Assembly: GCA_030998225.1 (NCBI GenBank)
Contig: JAPYXD010000275.1
Location: 2,170,001-2,234,000 of the forward strand
DNA length: 64,000 bases
From: Diplolepis rosae
Taxonomy: Eukaryota > Arthropoda > Insecta > Hymenoptera > Diplolepididae
Direction: 5' to 3'
Program-made: the position numbers and the translations under genes
Shown: one piece after another, positions 1 through 11,698 of the stretch
How the letters are laid out: each line of letters opens with the position of its first letter
Numbering within the stretch: the first letter of the stretch is position 1
The notes under the pieces: model-generated
Told to the model about the DNA's origin: nothing
Databases searched by the model: none
What the model saw: the letters and a program-made list of their open reading frames with translations, nothing else

Positions 1-397
1 GTGATCGGTAGGCTCCTGAATTTGACTTCGTTATTTTCGTTTATAAATTCTAATGACAGGTTACCTGAGGGGAGAGGTTAGACTCCCCGGGTACCTATTC
101 CTATCTGCCAGACTAAAGATTTCAACCATGCAACTACACTGGATTTTAATTTTTATTTCTTTTATGTTTTTCACACACACGGTGCACCACAGAGATCACC
201 GCCCCGGTCGATGGCGATAAATACTCCCGCCACGGACGAGACTTCAAAGAGATGGAGAGAATAACTCGACACGGCACCACGACACTTCAGCACACCACGA
301 AGAGGATCCTTGGTGCGTCAGCCGGATGTGAGTCCCGCCTGCTCAAGAACACCAAGGAGAGAAGTTCGCCGTCGTTTTGTTGACAGGTTGTCAACAA
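1..397. other. Left flank, no supported gene
   Basis: Moderately GC-rich stretch without a recognisable long frame. The only item of note is a 30-codon plus-strand ORF at 128-220 with a hydrophobic, signal-like start (MQLHWILIFISFMFF) followed by a His/Arg-rich tail. It could be a first coding exon of something or chance; no splice partner is evident. Confidence 0.3.
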
Positions 398-1252
398 ACT
401 AGCCAAGCCTACCCAACTGTGTGTAATAGAAATGGCAGAATTCCACGCCACCTACCACCACTTTTGCAACTAAGACTTTGTGCACATGATTAGTTCGCAT
501 GCATGTATACATTGATAGTTTGAATGTGTGAAATAAAATTTTCAATTTAATATAAATTAAAGAATTAATGCAAAATCTAGGCAATATAAAATAGAAAAAA
601 CGTAAAAATTGTTACAGATATTTTAAATATTTTCTGTGTGATATTTCCAGGACCTCGCATCAATTTTTCAATTTATTGTCGGTTACAAATTTTATTCACA
701 TTCTCAAAAAGCAACTTATATAAAAGACTCCTACATACGTAGTTTCTAAATTTCATATATGGGTACCTTTTTTATAAGATGCTTTTTGAAAATGTGAATA
801 AACTTTGTAATCGACAATAAATTGAAAAATTGATGCGAGATACTGGAAAAATCACACAGAAAATATGAAAAAATATCTGTAATAATTTGTACGTATTTTC
901 TATTTAATATTGCCTAGATTTAGCATTAATTATTTAATTTATATTCAATTAAAAATTTCATTCCACACATTTAAACCATCAATGTATACAAACGTTAGCA
1001 CAAATACATTTTGTTACTTATTTGCAAATATAATAATCAGAGACAAGTAACATGCAAGCACAACTAAAACATAACCTCACTTATGCGTGCTAATGTGACA
1101 GCGCAATCCCCTTTCCTCTCTTCGTCCCTCACCGGCAAAACATCTGGTGCCACCTACCACCACTTTTATAACTAATCTACCGCCCTCTCTGCCCTCCCTA
1201 AGCTCAATCATTGGCCATTTCTACTATACAGAGTCGGGTAGGCCTGAAACTA
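398..1252. mobile_element. Foldback MITE, about 855 bp
   Basis: Two long arms are inverted copies of each other. The left arm starts ACTAGCCAAGCCTACCCAAC at 398 and the right arm ends with its diverged complement near 1252 (GTCGGGTAGGCCTGAAACTAG). The arms stay alignable inward to about 717 and 780. A short motif, CCACCTACCACCACTTTT, also occurs in the same orientation in both arms (about 450 and 1150), so the arms are not a simple mirror. There is no transposase frame; this is a non-autonomous element. Confidence 0.7.
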
Positions 1253-2882
1253 GCCTGTGCGACGAGGTTAATCCCGGTAAACGCCACATGGCGGCGCTAA
1301 AGATCGGCGTAGCTTCGCCACCTGTTGCTCGCGAATATGAACTCAGCGTAAGTGTCGGTAATGTCTGGTAAGCTTTGTAAGCGCCACCGTCTTCCGGTTT
1401 TGCGAGCACGCCAGCGAATCTCGCCATTCTTAATTCATTCTCTGTTGGGCGTTCGTAGTTGCAGGTGCCAAAGCAGGGATTTTAAAGACTATCTCTTTTA
1501 ATAAAAATTATAAGTATGGCAAGTCATGGATGCTGGCGGGGACGCCGAAGAATCGCAGATAGCCTATGATCTTTTCTCTCTTTATGTTTTGAATTTGAAT
1601 CGTATTAAAATAAAGTGAAACTGTAAATTTGGCTGGTGTGGGAAGCTAACACCTCGCACGAGGATTCCGAGGCGGCAGACTCTGGGTCAGCCTCAATATT
1701 AATGTAAATTAAATTCAGTGTTCGCGGGGATAATTGATGTGGACCCCCAAGGTCGTTTGAGGGCACGGCTCCTAGCGCCCACAACCTCATGAAATATTAA
1801 ATATCGAATCCCGCGCTCTCCGCGGTATTTGGAGGTCCCTGTAGCTTCACTTACGAAGGTACAGGGTGACCCGTCATGAGTGGGCCGATCAATTAATATT
1901 ACGTTGTAGTTAATACAAGTTTTTGGTTATTTCCAATAAAATAACCTGGTGCTCAACTCTGTCATATGAGTCGAAATTAATGTCGTGTTCAGAATATTGT
2001 ATCTGGTCGAGTTAGTTCGCCCGGGGTAAAAGTAGATTACCCGAACTTTTTAATCACGGAGGTTGTTAATAAATATTGTGAAATTCGATAAGTAATTCAG
2101 ATAAGTATTTAATTCTTATTTCAAAAAAAGGATAACCTAACCTAACCTCCTCGAATCTATTATTAAAATTAAAAATACGGTTACAGCATATATGCAATCT
2201 TTTCGGACTGCGCAAAGGTAGGGTTAAAATTTAAGAAGAGGTTTTTACAGACATTTTTCGTTAACCTCGAAGTCATAAAATTTTCGTCTGTCGCAAGGGT
2301 TCTATGCATGTAAATTCTATCCCGAACTGAGGTATAGAAGTCCTTCGGTTTATAGATATATTTGTTTATTGCTTCTATTGTCTTCTTTCGTTGCCTAATC
2401 TAGGGATATAATTCTGTCGTATAAGAATTTCCTTCCTAATATTTCGTCTCACAATTCGTCTCAAGTTTGGGTTTGAGACGTCTCAAACTTCTATATCACG
2501 GGGTGGCAGACCTATATGTTCAGATAGCTCTACTTTTTTTTCTTACAATATATAACTTTCATTTGAATACCTGATAACGGAAGTTAATTTAAAAAATTCT
2601 ATGATAATAAGATTGATTAATCATATTTTTGCCAGGATTGGCGCTGATAAACCAACGAATTTTCAAATTGAATGTCATTTAATGACATTTTTATCCACTG
2701 GGATTTTTATGGAATATATCACGCAGTGGAATCTCGAAGTATATCGTCAGCAAAATGGCGAAGGAACGTATCTGTAAAATACAAATTACTCATAAAAGGA
2801 GCATGAATTTGAGACAATGGGCCTTAAATGCGCCTGATCTCATGAACAGTTTATCAGAAGGGGTTGATCGGTTACATACCTG
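1253..2882. other. No gene seen; unclassified repeat-like sequence
   Basis: The part at 1253-1900 is GC-richer with short chance ORFs on both strands, and could be a decayed retroelement piece. A three-unit telomere-like run, AACCTAACCTAACC, sits near 2137. A small hairpin around CGTCTCAAGTTTGGGTTTGAGACG lies near 2457-2480. Nothing here supports a coding gene. Confidence 0.3.
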
Positions 2883-2886
2883 TTAA

Positions 2887-3523
2887 GGTAGTACTACTTT
2901 TAACGAGAGCCAAAAGTTTCGCGCATGCCGTGCGGGAAAACCCTAGTACTTATGCAATGTCACCAGTGTAATAATTTTGGCTGAAGCTGTACACACGGAT
3001 GAGCGCGCACACTTAGCGAAATCAGCTGCTCGAACGCTAGCAACGCCGCGCGATAAATCAAAAGTTTAAAGTTAAAAGCTCGGTACGCCTTTCTCAGTTG
3101 CACACATTTTGCTATTTCGTACTTTCTCTCTCACTCAGTCGCGAAGATGCCGCTCACGGCTCATTTATTTAGTGCTCTTTATTGAACTCGATTTCAACAA
3201 CTTTAAAGCGTTGTTACTCGAAATACAATAAGACAAAGTTATCCAAATTAAGCAGGAGTGAGTCTAAGAAAGTGTTTATTCTACTCGCGGAATTTGATCA
3301 CGCTCTTAATTTTTCTTTTATTCTTTTTTCTGGAATTCCTTATTTTAATTTCAACTATAACCTATACCTACCATGTAAAAGTGGGTGACTTTAGGAATCC
3401 ATATCTTTTAAACGAATAAGTCAAATGCCTTCAAACTCTGCTATCTTGTATATTTTAGCTTCATTTACGATGCCCTGAAATTTCAACACTTTCTTAATTT
3501 ATCGCCGTAAGGGTAGTACCACC
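2887..3523. mobile_element. TTAA-flanked MITE, 637 bp
   Basis: Flanked on both sides by TTAA (2883-2886 and 3524-3527). The ends are short imperfect inverted repeats: GGTAGTACTAC on the left and the complement of GGGTAGTACCACC on the right. TTAA target sites are typical of piggyBac and Kolobok elements. The interior has a 68-codon ORF at 3182-3388 that resembles nothing I know. Probably non-autonomous. Confidence 0.5.
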
Positions 3524-4204
3524 TTAAAACTTAGGAGATACAACTAGAGCACTCGGTATTTTTTGGAATGCTAAATCAGATTCACTGATGCACACTGTCA
3601 ATCAGGCAAAAATCAAAGAGTGAGTTTCAAAGAGAATAATATTACACTGATAGAAATTCGATGGCTGGAAGTACCGTTTTTGACGTTAAAAGCGATCCAT
3701 TAGGAATTTCTGTCAATTAGTCCCAGAAATATGCTACTTAATATAACATGTTTCGGGAAATATCACCAAGAATGATGATAAAAAATGAAAATTCATGTCA
3801 ACTTTCTTTTTTACAAAATATACCTTTAACGCGTGTATGCATATCTTTCGAGTTTACATTATAAGACATTCCATAGGTTGAAATATTGCTTTCACGCATT
3901 TACGGAATATTATAATCCTAACGTCCAAAAAATTTCCCATCAGAGTTCAAATATTGGAATCGTAGATGGCACTTTTTCTCCTCCTTAACCAGTTTACTAT
4001 GATTGACGAGTATACTCGTCATAAATACATGGAACTTGCCATAGTCGCCACAGTTAACTGGTTAAAAACGTGTCGGCCCATCAGCGAACAGCAGACTTCG
4101 GACACATGTGAAATCAGCCGCGCTGTCGCAGTGATACCAGTTCAAAAATTTCGAACCCTAATGGCGAGAGTAGTCTAGTTGCGATCGTTGTTGGACTTAA
4201 GTGC

Positions 4205-6490
4205 GTTAAAATCCGTAGGTCGTAGGTTCAATTGAGGCATCGGATTCTAAAACCTACGGAGCGCATGGCCTAGTAGGCAAAAGAGGTGATACCGCAATGC
4301 GCGAACGTTTTTTTTCACTCGAATAAAATGTTTGGAAAAATGATCAAAAAACATGTCACTACATGTTAAATGTCGTTCCACATATTTTTTCTTTCATAAA
4401 TTTTTGTGTCAGAACTCTAGTTTCTTTTATAATCGAAGAAAATCGTATTTTTTGAATGTACGAAAGCAATCGATTTTTTACAATCAACTCTGTTTTTCGT
4501 ACAAATTTATCCGGAATAGTTTGACATTTTATAAACAGACTCAAAAAACCCTAGAGCTTCAGATGGTTATGTTCAACATAACAAAATTCTCAATTTGTTG
4601 ATAATTTTCATCAGAACAGTTGCGGCTGGTAAAATTCTCATTTTTCATCTTCAAAGAAAAAAAGTATGCGAGGAAGTTTAAAGTTGAGAGAACTTTCAGC
4701 GAGAAAGCTGTTCATTAGGCTTTCAGGCAGTTTTTAAATATATTTCGAGATTTTTTAATCCAAAACGTCGGTCAACATAGGAATTTACTTAACTGCGCTC
4801 AAGCGCACCGATACCGTCGCGAGCTATATCGATCGAACGGGGAGAAAAAGAGATGCACCCATGTCAAGAGCACGCGATTCGACATAGTTGCAACATCATT
4901 TTTGCCAATGCTGTATCTCTGTTTATATCCATTCTGTAAAAATTATTTAGAAACACTCTTGACGAATGGGAAGAAATTATATATATACACTTAATATTGG
5001 CAATAATATAACAAAAATTTGATCATTTATCGTTAAATATACACAGTGTGTCCCAAAAATAACCGAACTTCATATTTAAATCATACAACATGCAGCGCCA
5101 TCTATTAAAATTTTTCAGGATTGAAAAGATACATCCATTCTCTTTCAAACGCACCTAAATACATGTGAATCGGATGACAGATGTGAAAGTCACAGCCATT
5201 TCAATAAAAGAAAAAGTGTGCTAATGTTACAACACAAAAATGGAACAATGAGCAAATATAAAAATTTTTCTTGAACTTGAAAAAAAATTCTCTGAGACAT
5301 ACGAATTGATGAAAAAGTTTATGGTGATGATTGTATGAGTCGTACTCAAGTTTATACGTGGTTTACACGATTTAAAATGGTCGTGAGGATTTAAATGACG
5401 ACCTAAGGCCAGGTCGTCCAGAAGTTAGTAATCGTGCTGAATTGGTGGAAAAAGTCCGTGAAATCATTGGTTTCGATGTAGATTATACTACGAGAATGTT
5501 GTATGAGGAATTAAATACGAGTAAAAACACTATTTGGAGAATTTTAACTGAAGATTTGGGTAAAAGAAAGGTCTGTGCACATTTTGTTCCACATCAGTTA
5601 AATGCACCACCTCATAAGACCAAAAAAGTGAAAGAATTTTTGATGAAAAAACGGATTTCTCTCATCAACCACCCTCCGTATTCGCCTGATCTATCACCAT
5701 GTGACTATTTTCTATTTCCAAAACTCGAAACCAAGATGAAAGAAGCATTTTATGATGATATCCCAACCATTCAAGCAGCCGTAACCGAGGCGCTGAAGAA
5801 CATTACTATAAATGCCATAAAGAAATCTATGCATGCGCTGGTTGATCGTTACAAACGTTGTATTGAGTCTAATGGAACCTATTTTGAATAAATAATAACT
5901 TTCAAAGATAATATAATGTGTACACGTCAAAATAATCGTTATTACAGGTTTGGTAATTATATATTGAAAATTGGCTCGAATTTTTTCTCGCTGAAAGTTC
6001 TCTCAACTCTAAACTTCCTCGCATACTTTTTTTCTTTGAAGATGAAAAATGAGAATTTTGCCAGCCGCAACTGTTTTGATAAAAATTATCAACAAATTAA
6101 GAATTTTGTTATGTTGAACATAACCATCTGGAGCTCTAGGGTTTTTTGAGTCTGTTTATAAAATGTCAAACTATCCGGATAAATTTGTACGAAAAACAGA
6201 GTTGATTGTAAAAAATCGATTAAAAATCGTACATTCAAAAAATACGGTTTTCTTCGATTATAAAAAATACTAGAGTTCTGATAGAAAAATTTATTGAAAA
6301 AAAAATATGCGGAAAGACATTTAGCATATACTAATATGTTTTTTTGGTCATTTTTCCGAATTTTTCATTTAAATGAAAAAAAAAACGTTCGCGCATTGCG
6401 GTATCTCCTATTTTGCCTACTAGGCGACGCGTTCCGTCGGTTATGGAATTTCGGAGCCTCAATTCCTCCTCGACCGGACCCATTTAGTTT
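4205..6490. mobile_element. Large foldback element with a mariner in its loop
   Basis: A left arm of about 500 bp (about 4205-4715) and a right arm (about 5975-6490) are inverted copies with clear similarity over their whole length. One shared block reads CGCATTGCGGTATC on the right and its complement on the left; another is the CTACTAGGC block. The loop between them holds unique sequence and a degraded mariner. No transposase belongs to the foldback itself. Confidence 0.7.
5042..5891 (+). pseudogene. Internally deleted mariner transposase
   Basis: A mariner end begins near 5042 (CACAGTGTGTCCCAAAAATA). The frame from 5442 to 5891 reads the second part of the N-terminal DNA-binding domain (TIWRILTEDLGKRKVC, about residues 30-45), then jumps to the C-terminal block LINHPPYSPDLSPCDYFLF. 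The stretch that normally carries the first two catalytic Asp residues is missing, so about half of a 340-residue transposase is gone. Upstream (5230-5440) the first helix-turn-helix is still recognisable but holds stops and frameshifts. The right terminal repeat is not recognisable. A dead copy lying in the loop of the surrounding foldback. Confidence 0.8.
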
Positions 6491-7547
6491 GGTTTTTTGG
6501 CTAAAATGTTTGCCACATGACAAATAAATAAAGGGAATCGACAAGGAGCAATAAAGATCTACAGTGGCACTACGAAATGATGCAATGAAAAAAAAAATTT
6601 TCTTTCATTTGGAATTATTACCACCCGAGATGGTAAAATCCACTCTTATTGATTAGATTTTGATTGATTGACATAATAAACTTTACCATTATGATGGGAC
6701 TTTTTCACAACTTTTTCCAATAATTCTGGTTTGCTCTCTTAAATGGTACTTCTTCTCACGAAAAGTGATACATTTAGCTATCAAATTTCTTTCCGTGCAT
6801 CACAAATTGCTCAGTTATTTGATCTAAAAGGTATGCTATGCCCGAATATCTTGCTCGCAAAATAATACTTTTTTGGACCCCCTAAGGTGTTCTTAGGGTA
6901 GAATGTAGGCTTAACGAGTCTGATCTCACCTATTATTTCGTTGTAATTTTGCGACGTCAGACTGTGTAAAATGTCGTGGATATTTTATACAGTGCGCTTT
7001 ATAAAATTAGTGATATCAGGAAATAAGATGCTGAATTTTAAGATAAACGAAAAACTTTTATGCGTGCATCTTGCATGTGTCAGAAGGAATCGAACCTCTG
7101 TTGCATGTGTGCCTTGCCGTAGACTTACACTACCGTCGGAAATTGTGCGCACGATGCTTGTGAGCGCTATTAAAAATCACTACTGACTTTTAACCACGAT
7201 ATCTCGATGAAAAAAAGAGAGAGGGCATTTTTTTAAAAACAGTTAAAAAGCTTATGAAATTCCACGTCTAGTGATGCTCAACAAATATTTTTTTAACCTT
7301 CTGAAAATAATACAGCGAGTGAGGAGTTCAAAAAAAAAAATTCAAGATATTCTAAAATTCTCTACTTCAACTTCTAGCCCTACCTAGGGAAAATTTTTCC
7401 GAAATCTGAAAATCATACGACATAGAGACTAAAATCTTATCTTTAATTTGAGCTAAGAAAACTTAAAAAATATTCATGGGAACCCGAGATACGATTAAAA
7501 ATATTCAATCGTATCTGAGTTGAAATTAAAATCAAAATCACATATTA
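6491..7547. other. No gene seen; possible tRNA-derived head on the minus strand
   Basis: AT-rich sequence without a credible frame. On the minus strand at 7086-7132 a box-A-like TAGTGTAA and a perfect box-B-like GGTTCGATTCC are about 36 nt apart. That is somewhat closer than in a normal tRNA. It could be the head of a decayed SINE. Confidence 0.3.
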
Positions 7548-8075
7548 TTAATGGAAGGATAGATGAAGAAAATAGCATGAAGAATTATAAATAAATATTG
7601 TAATACCCGGTGCCAATTGGTTTAGTGATCGAGAAGAGGGGAACAAAAGATATAGGAAGGCAAGAGAGAAGGAACTGGGAGTTAGTTGGATCCAACAGGA
7701 TAGCCCTCCGGAGGCATCAATTACATAAATAAATCGGACACGCATTTTTGGAAAGTTGAGGACCAAGGTTTGGCCATGTGACAGTGTTCGCAGAACGTGG
7801 ACGTAAGCGATCCCCACTACTGAACTGTGTGGATCCTCACACAACCAAATTCGGCGTGTCGGTGTGTCCCTACTTTCTAGCTTCGATTTCATGCTGGCGG
7901 CTATTGAGCTAAGATCGGGAATTATGTTTCTCTCGCCTTCGTGTAAAAGAGGTACGAAGCAGACGACAAATTCAAAATGATAAAATATATAATTTAAGAT
8001 ATTAGCTTTCTTTGTTTGATATTTTGATAAACACTTACCAAAAAAGAATATCTGAAAGATTTTTTTGAATTTCAA
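7548..8075 (-). other. 175-codon open frame, unrecognised; possible solo LTR
   Basis: A 175-codon minus-strand frame spans a GC-richer island (7600-7970) in very AT-rich surroundings. Its translation has hydrophobic ends and no motif I recognise, and codon use does not look coding. On the plus strand the island starts TGTAATACCCGGTGCC at 7599, a pattern common at the ends of gypsy LTRs. A solo LTR is an alternative, but I found no matching CA end or target duplication. Confidence 0.25.
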
Positions 8076-8159
8076 GATGATTTAGACACTTGAGAAATAA
8101 TTTTTTAATAAAATTTATGGTTCAATAAGTGTTTAAAGTCTCGAAACAAAATATATATC

Positions 8160-10400
8160 AAGATAACATAAATTATGAGATTCAAATTTAAAAATAAAAG
8201 GTTCGAATAAAATACTTTGGAAAGTCTTTTCGAACATAAATAAGCACCTTTTTTTATTATATGTAGCATCTTTTTACATGACCACTTGAATATACAAGTG
8301 TAAAAAAAGAATTCTATTATTAAAAAATATCTAAATTATATCTAATTTTGCACACAAAATTACACATTGAGATTTCTATCTTATGAAGTAAAATTGACAA
8401 ATTTTATAATAATAAAGTACTAAAAAAAATTTTTTTGAATACTTCGCAACTTTTATATGGCAATTTCAGTATATAAGCGTGATTAAAAGGTTTGATTTAC
8501 AAAAAAAATTAATAAATGTATTTTATTATTGTATCATATTTGTCAATTTTGCTTCATACCAAAGAATTCTCAATGTGTGATTTCGTATACAAAATAAGAT
8601 ATGAAAACTCAGTTTTTACATTCTTTCAAACGTTTCGACTCAGGTTATTTCTATAAAAAATACAAAGGAGGAATCTTAAAAATAGCCAATTTATACATAT
8701 ATCGAATATTCATCAAAGGGTCGATACAAGTCCTATCTATAATTATTTAACTACACTGAGAGAAAGTATTAGTCGTGGTTACCTATTTTTATGTAAAAAA
8801 GGGTCACAAGTATGTTTTTTTATCTGTATCATCTAAGCACCTTAGTTCTTACAGCAATATTAACTGAGTAGCAATGATTAAAATTTTTAGAAAAACTTAG
8901 AAAATCCGATTAGTCGGTCCCTTTTGTAGCCGCGACTATTTTCATGCATTCCCACAATGTATCGAGGTTATAATAGATGTTACCAATACGTTTTTGTAAA
9001 ACTTACTAATTGCGTTAATTGCTTTTACTATTTGTCCAGTGTAGTTATTACAAAAATATATATGTTTTCGACATAACGGGGAAAAGTTGTATCAAAAACT
9101 ATTCCAATATCTTAATTAGAAACTGATTAATTTTTTTCATCCGTACATGATTAAAATAGTAATTGCAACATTGAAAAAAATGTTAAATTTACCATTCTAT
9201 CTATTTTATTTTTGTTAATGTCGATGGGAACTTTCTTAGGTTAGAATTGTTTAGGAGAAAAACTTTTTTAATGATTGTTTTTCAAAATGTAACAAAGGAT
9301 GATAATTGTTGAGAGGTTTTTCGTCAAAAACTGCACAACAGTTTACAATTATACTTTAAAATTACCATGATTTAATTCTTCTCATTTTGATGGAGAACAA
9401 AAGCAACATTTTAAGAAATCAATATATGTAACGATTTCAAAACGATTAAAAACAGTTGATAAGCAGGTAAAATCTAATTCGTCTGTACAATTATTTCTTG
9501 AAGTTTACTATTACCAAAGAATTGCAAGTCATGTTTACACACGAAATATTGCATATGGAAATAAAATATTTACGTTTCTCAAAATAAATGAATTTGATCA
9601 ATTTTACAAACAAAATTAGTAGCATTTACAACATTTTTGGTACTGCTTACTAAAAATACATAGTTGTGACCTTTTAGTCAGCACAACTAATAGCATTTTT
9701 CTCAGTGTATGGGCAATCAAACAAAATTAAATATCGTTTTCTATTTTTTCAATAATCAAACCTTTTATTCACAATTATGTATTGAAAAAGAGGCTCTTAA
9801 AATGTGTTACGTATTTTAAAAGCTTTTTCAAAGTATTTTATTACTATAATATTTGTCAATTTTGCTTCATACTAAAGAAATTTCAAGGTGTAATTTCTTA
9901 TGCAACATTAGATAAAGTTTATATATATTTTAAAATAATTAAACCTCTTGTGTATACTTTTATATTGAAGTAGTCATGCAAAGGATTTTAAGTATTCTAA
10001 AAGCCTTTCCAAAGCATTTAATGCCATGATATATTTTTTTCATATAAAAAAATATCAAATTTTGACATTATTGTAGTATCTTTTTATGAAATTAACATTT
10101 TTCTTTCAAATTGAGCTCATTAGATGCAGAATTTTATTAACTTTTATGATATTATTATATATTTTTTTTAGTTGTTATTATCAAAATCCATTCACTTTCA
10201 ATATAAATAAAACAACAGGTGAAATGAAACAAATTTAATTGTTTTGATAAAAATTAAGTCACTTGAACAAAAGCTGAACATTTAATTACCGATGTATAAT
10301 TATAAAATAATTTCCATGCGTGTATAAATGAAGGGTTTGATTATAAAATAAAATGAATTCTATCTAAATTTGCATAAGAAAGCTTTTAGAATACTTAAAA
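8160..10400. repeat. Diverged AT-rich repeat copies in both orientations
   Basis: A block built around ATTTGTCAATTTTGCTTCATA occurs on the plus strand near 8543 and 9855 and inverted near 8385. Similar flanking sequence (for example CTCAATGTGTGATTTC) extends the matches to roughly 60-100 bp. The copies lie on both sides of the MITE at 8754-9707, so that element inserted into an older palindromic repeat. No coding frame. Confidence 0.5.
8754..9707. mobile_element. TA-flanked MITE, 954 bp
   Basis: The left end is CACTGAGAGAAAGTATTAGT and the right end is the complement of CACTGAGAAAAATGCTATTA. Both are directly flanked by TA (8752-8753 and 9708-9709). Beyond the first 25 bp the inverted ends stay loosely similar (GTGGTTACCTATTTTT against GTCACAACTATGTATTTTT). 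There is no transposase. A TA target suggests mobilisation by a Tc1/mariner-type enzyme. Confidence 0.6.
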
Positions 10401-10484
10401 TCAGTGATGTGCATTAGTCGAATTTAACCGACTAATTTTCGATTCTGCTCAGCTGAGAAATGAGTCGAATTGAATTCGATTCGA

Positions 10485-10604
10485 GCAAGCGCAGAGTCGA
10501 ATGCCGGATTCTCGACAACCGACTTAAACGTGAGTCGCTTTCCGACATTTGAATACGAGCAAGCGCTGAGTCTAATGTCGGATTTTCGACAACCGACTAT
10601 TGAA
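10485..10604. repeat. Tandem duplication, period about 74 bp
   Basis: The segment GCAAGCGCAGAGTCGAATG...CTCGACAACCGACT recurs once, 74 bp later, with a few substitutions. Shortly upstream, CAGTGATGTGC at 10403 resembles the start of hAT terminal repeats, so this may be the subterminal repeat zone of a hAT end. No right end was identified. Confidence 0.45.
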
Positions 10605-10892
10605 ATGTAAATAAATACAGTAATGCTTTCTATATGTAAAGGAAAATTTGAGGTTATGAAAAAAAAAGCACTAAAATTCCACAAATAGAAAATTTAAATC
10701 TCGCATTCTTTTTTCTAAAACGTATAATATTTTATTGGACAAAACTGTTAAAACTTTTTCTTACATTTACAACTCTGAACGTTCTTGGATTTTGATGAAA
10801 TTTATATATGTTGGTGGGCATCAAAAAGTAAGCAACCCGTATTTTTTTATCGGTCGAAAAATATTTCTATGGGGTAATAACAACCCCTGAAA

Positions 10893-11053
10893 TTCACCCC
10901 TAATTTTGACTTTTATCAATTTTAACGTAAACTAGTAAATATTTTCGTGTTAAATCAATTGCACGAATTAGCCTAATAACGTGCAATTAGTTTGACAAAG
11001 AAATATTGACTAGTTTACGTTAAAATTGATAAAAGTCATTTTTAGAGGTGAAC
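10893..11053. repeat. Short palindrome with nearly perfect arms
   Basis: TGACTTTTATCAATTTTAAC (10907) and its exact complement ending at 11039 form nearly perfect arms of about 32 bp around a loop of about 60 bp. Weaker pairing extends to 10893 and 11053. No target duplication is evident. Confidence 0.6.
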
Positions 11054-11698
11054 TTATTTAATAGTGACTTCTTGATCAATTTTCATGGAATTTTATAGGC
11101 AAATAAGTCCAAATCAAAACTAAAACAAGCTTGAAAATAATAAAAATTTTTGATTTGCCAGCTTGTTGATAACTATTAGTATGACTATTATTAAACGTAA
11201 GATTATGTTTCAAAGTTGATGAAAAAATTTAAATAAGTAGATCAATATTTATTAGACAAAATGTTAAAATTAAATAAATTATATTTATGTATTTATATAG
11301 ATAAAATATATGTGTTTATTTTATACTTTTCCTGGCAAAAAGATGCTGCTCACAGGAAAAACAGTACCGGCCAGAATTGTCAGTCCACCTATTTTTCGAT
11401 GATTATTTAAGATCTCATAATTTGCATAATATTAGAGATAAAATTTATTTTCTTTAATATTTTGAAAAATATTAAAATTCTACGAATAATAAGCCCAAGA
11501 AGAAGTGATTTCGCGTATTTTCTACAAAAATATTGTAAAAACACTGCGCAATTCAATTTTTTCTTAAATTTTAATGACTTCTAAAATTATGAATCTTTTT
11601 TAGTGTTCTTAGCTTATTTTAAAGATAAATTCCTATAGAATCGTTAAAATTTAAAAAGTTTGATTTTGTGAACTTGATAAAAAAGATTTTTGGGGTGT

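Noticed and set aside
128..220. Small ORF with a signal-like N-terminus
   Set aside because: Only 30 codons with no splice partner, homologue or regulatory context; kept only as a note in the left flank.
2137..2155. Telomere-like AACCTAACCTAACC run
   Set aside because: Only about three units; such short runs occur inside insect chromosomes, and nothing else suggests a telomere.
4353..4601. Open frames of 60-82 codons on both strands in the left foldback arm
   Set aside because: The same sequence in the right arm does not preserve them, and they have no motifs.
7086..7132. A tRNA gene on the minus strand
   Set aside because: The two promoter boxes are too close and I could not form an acceptor stem or anticodon arm; at most a decayed SINE head.
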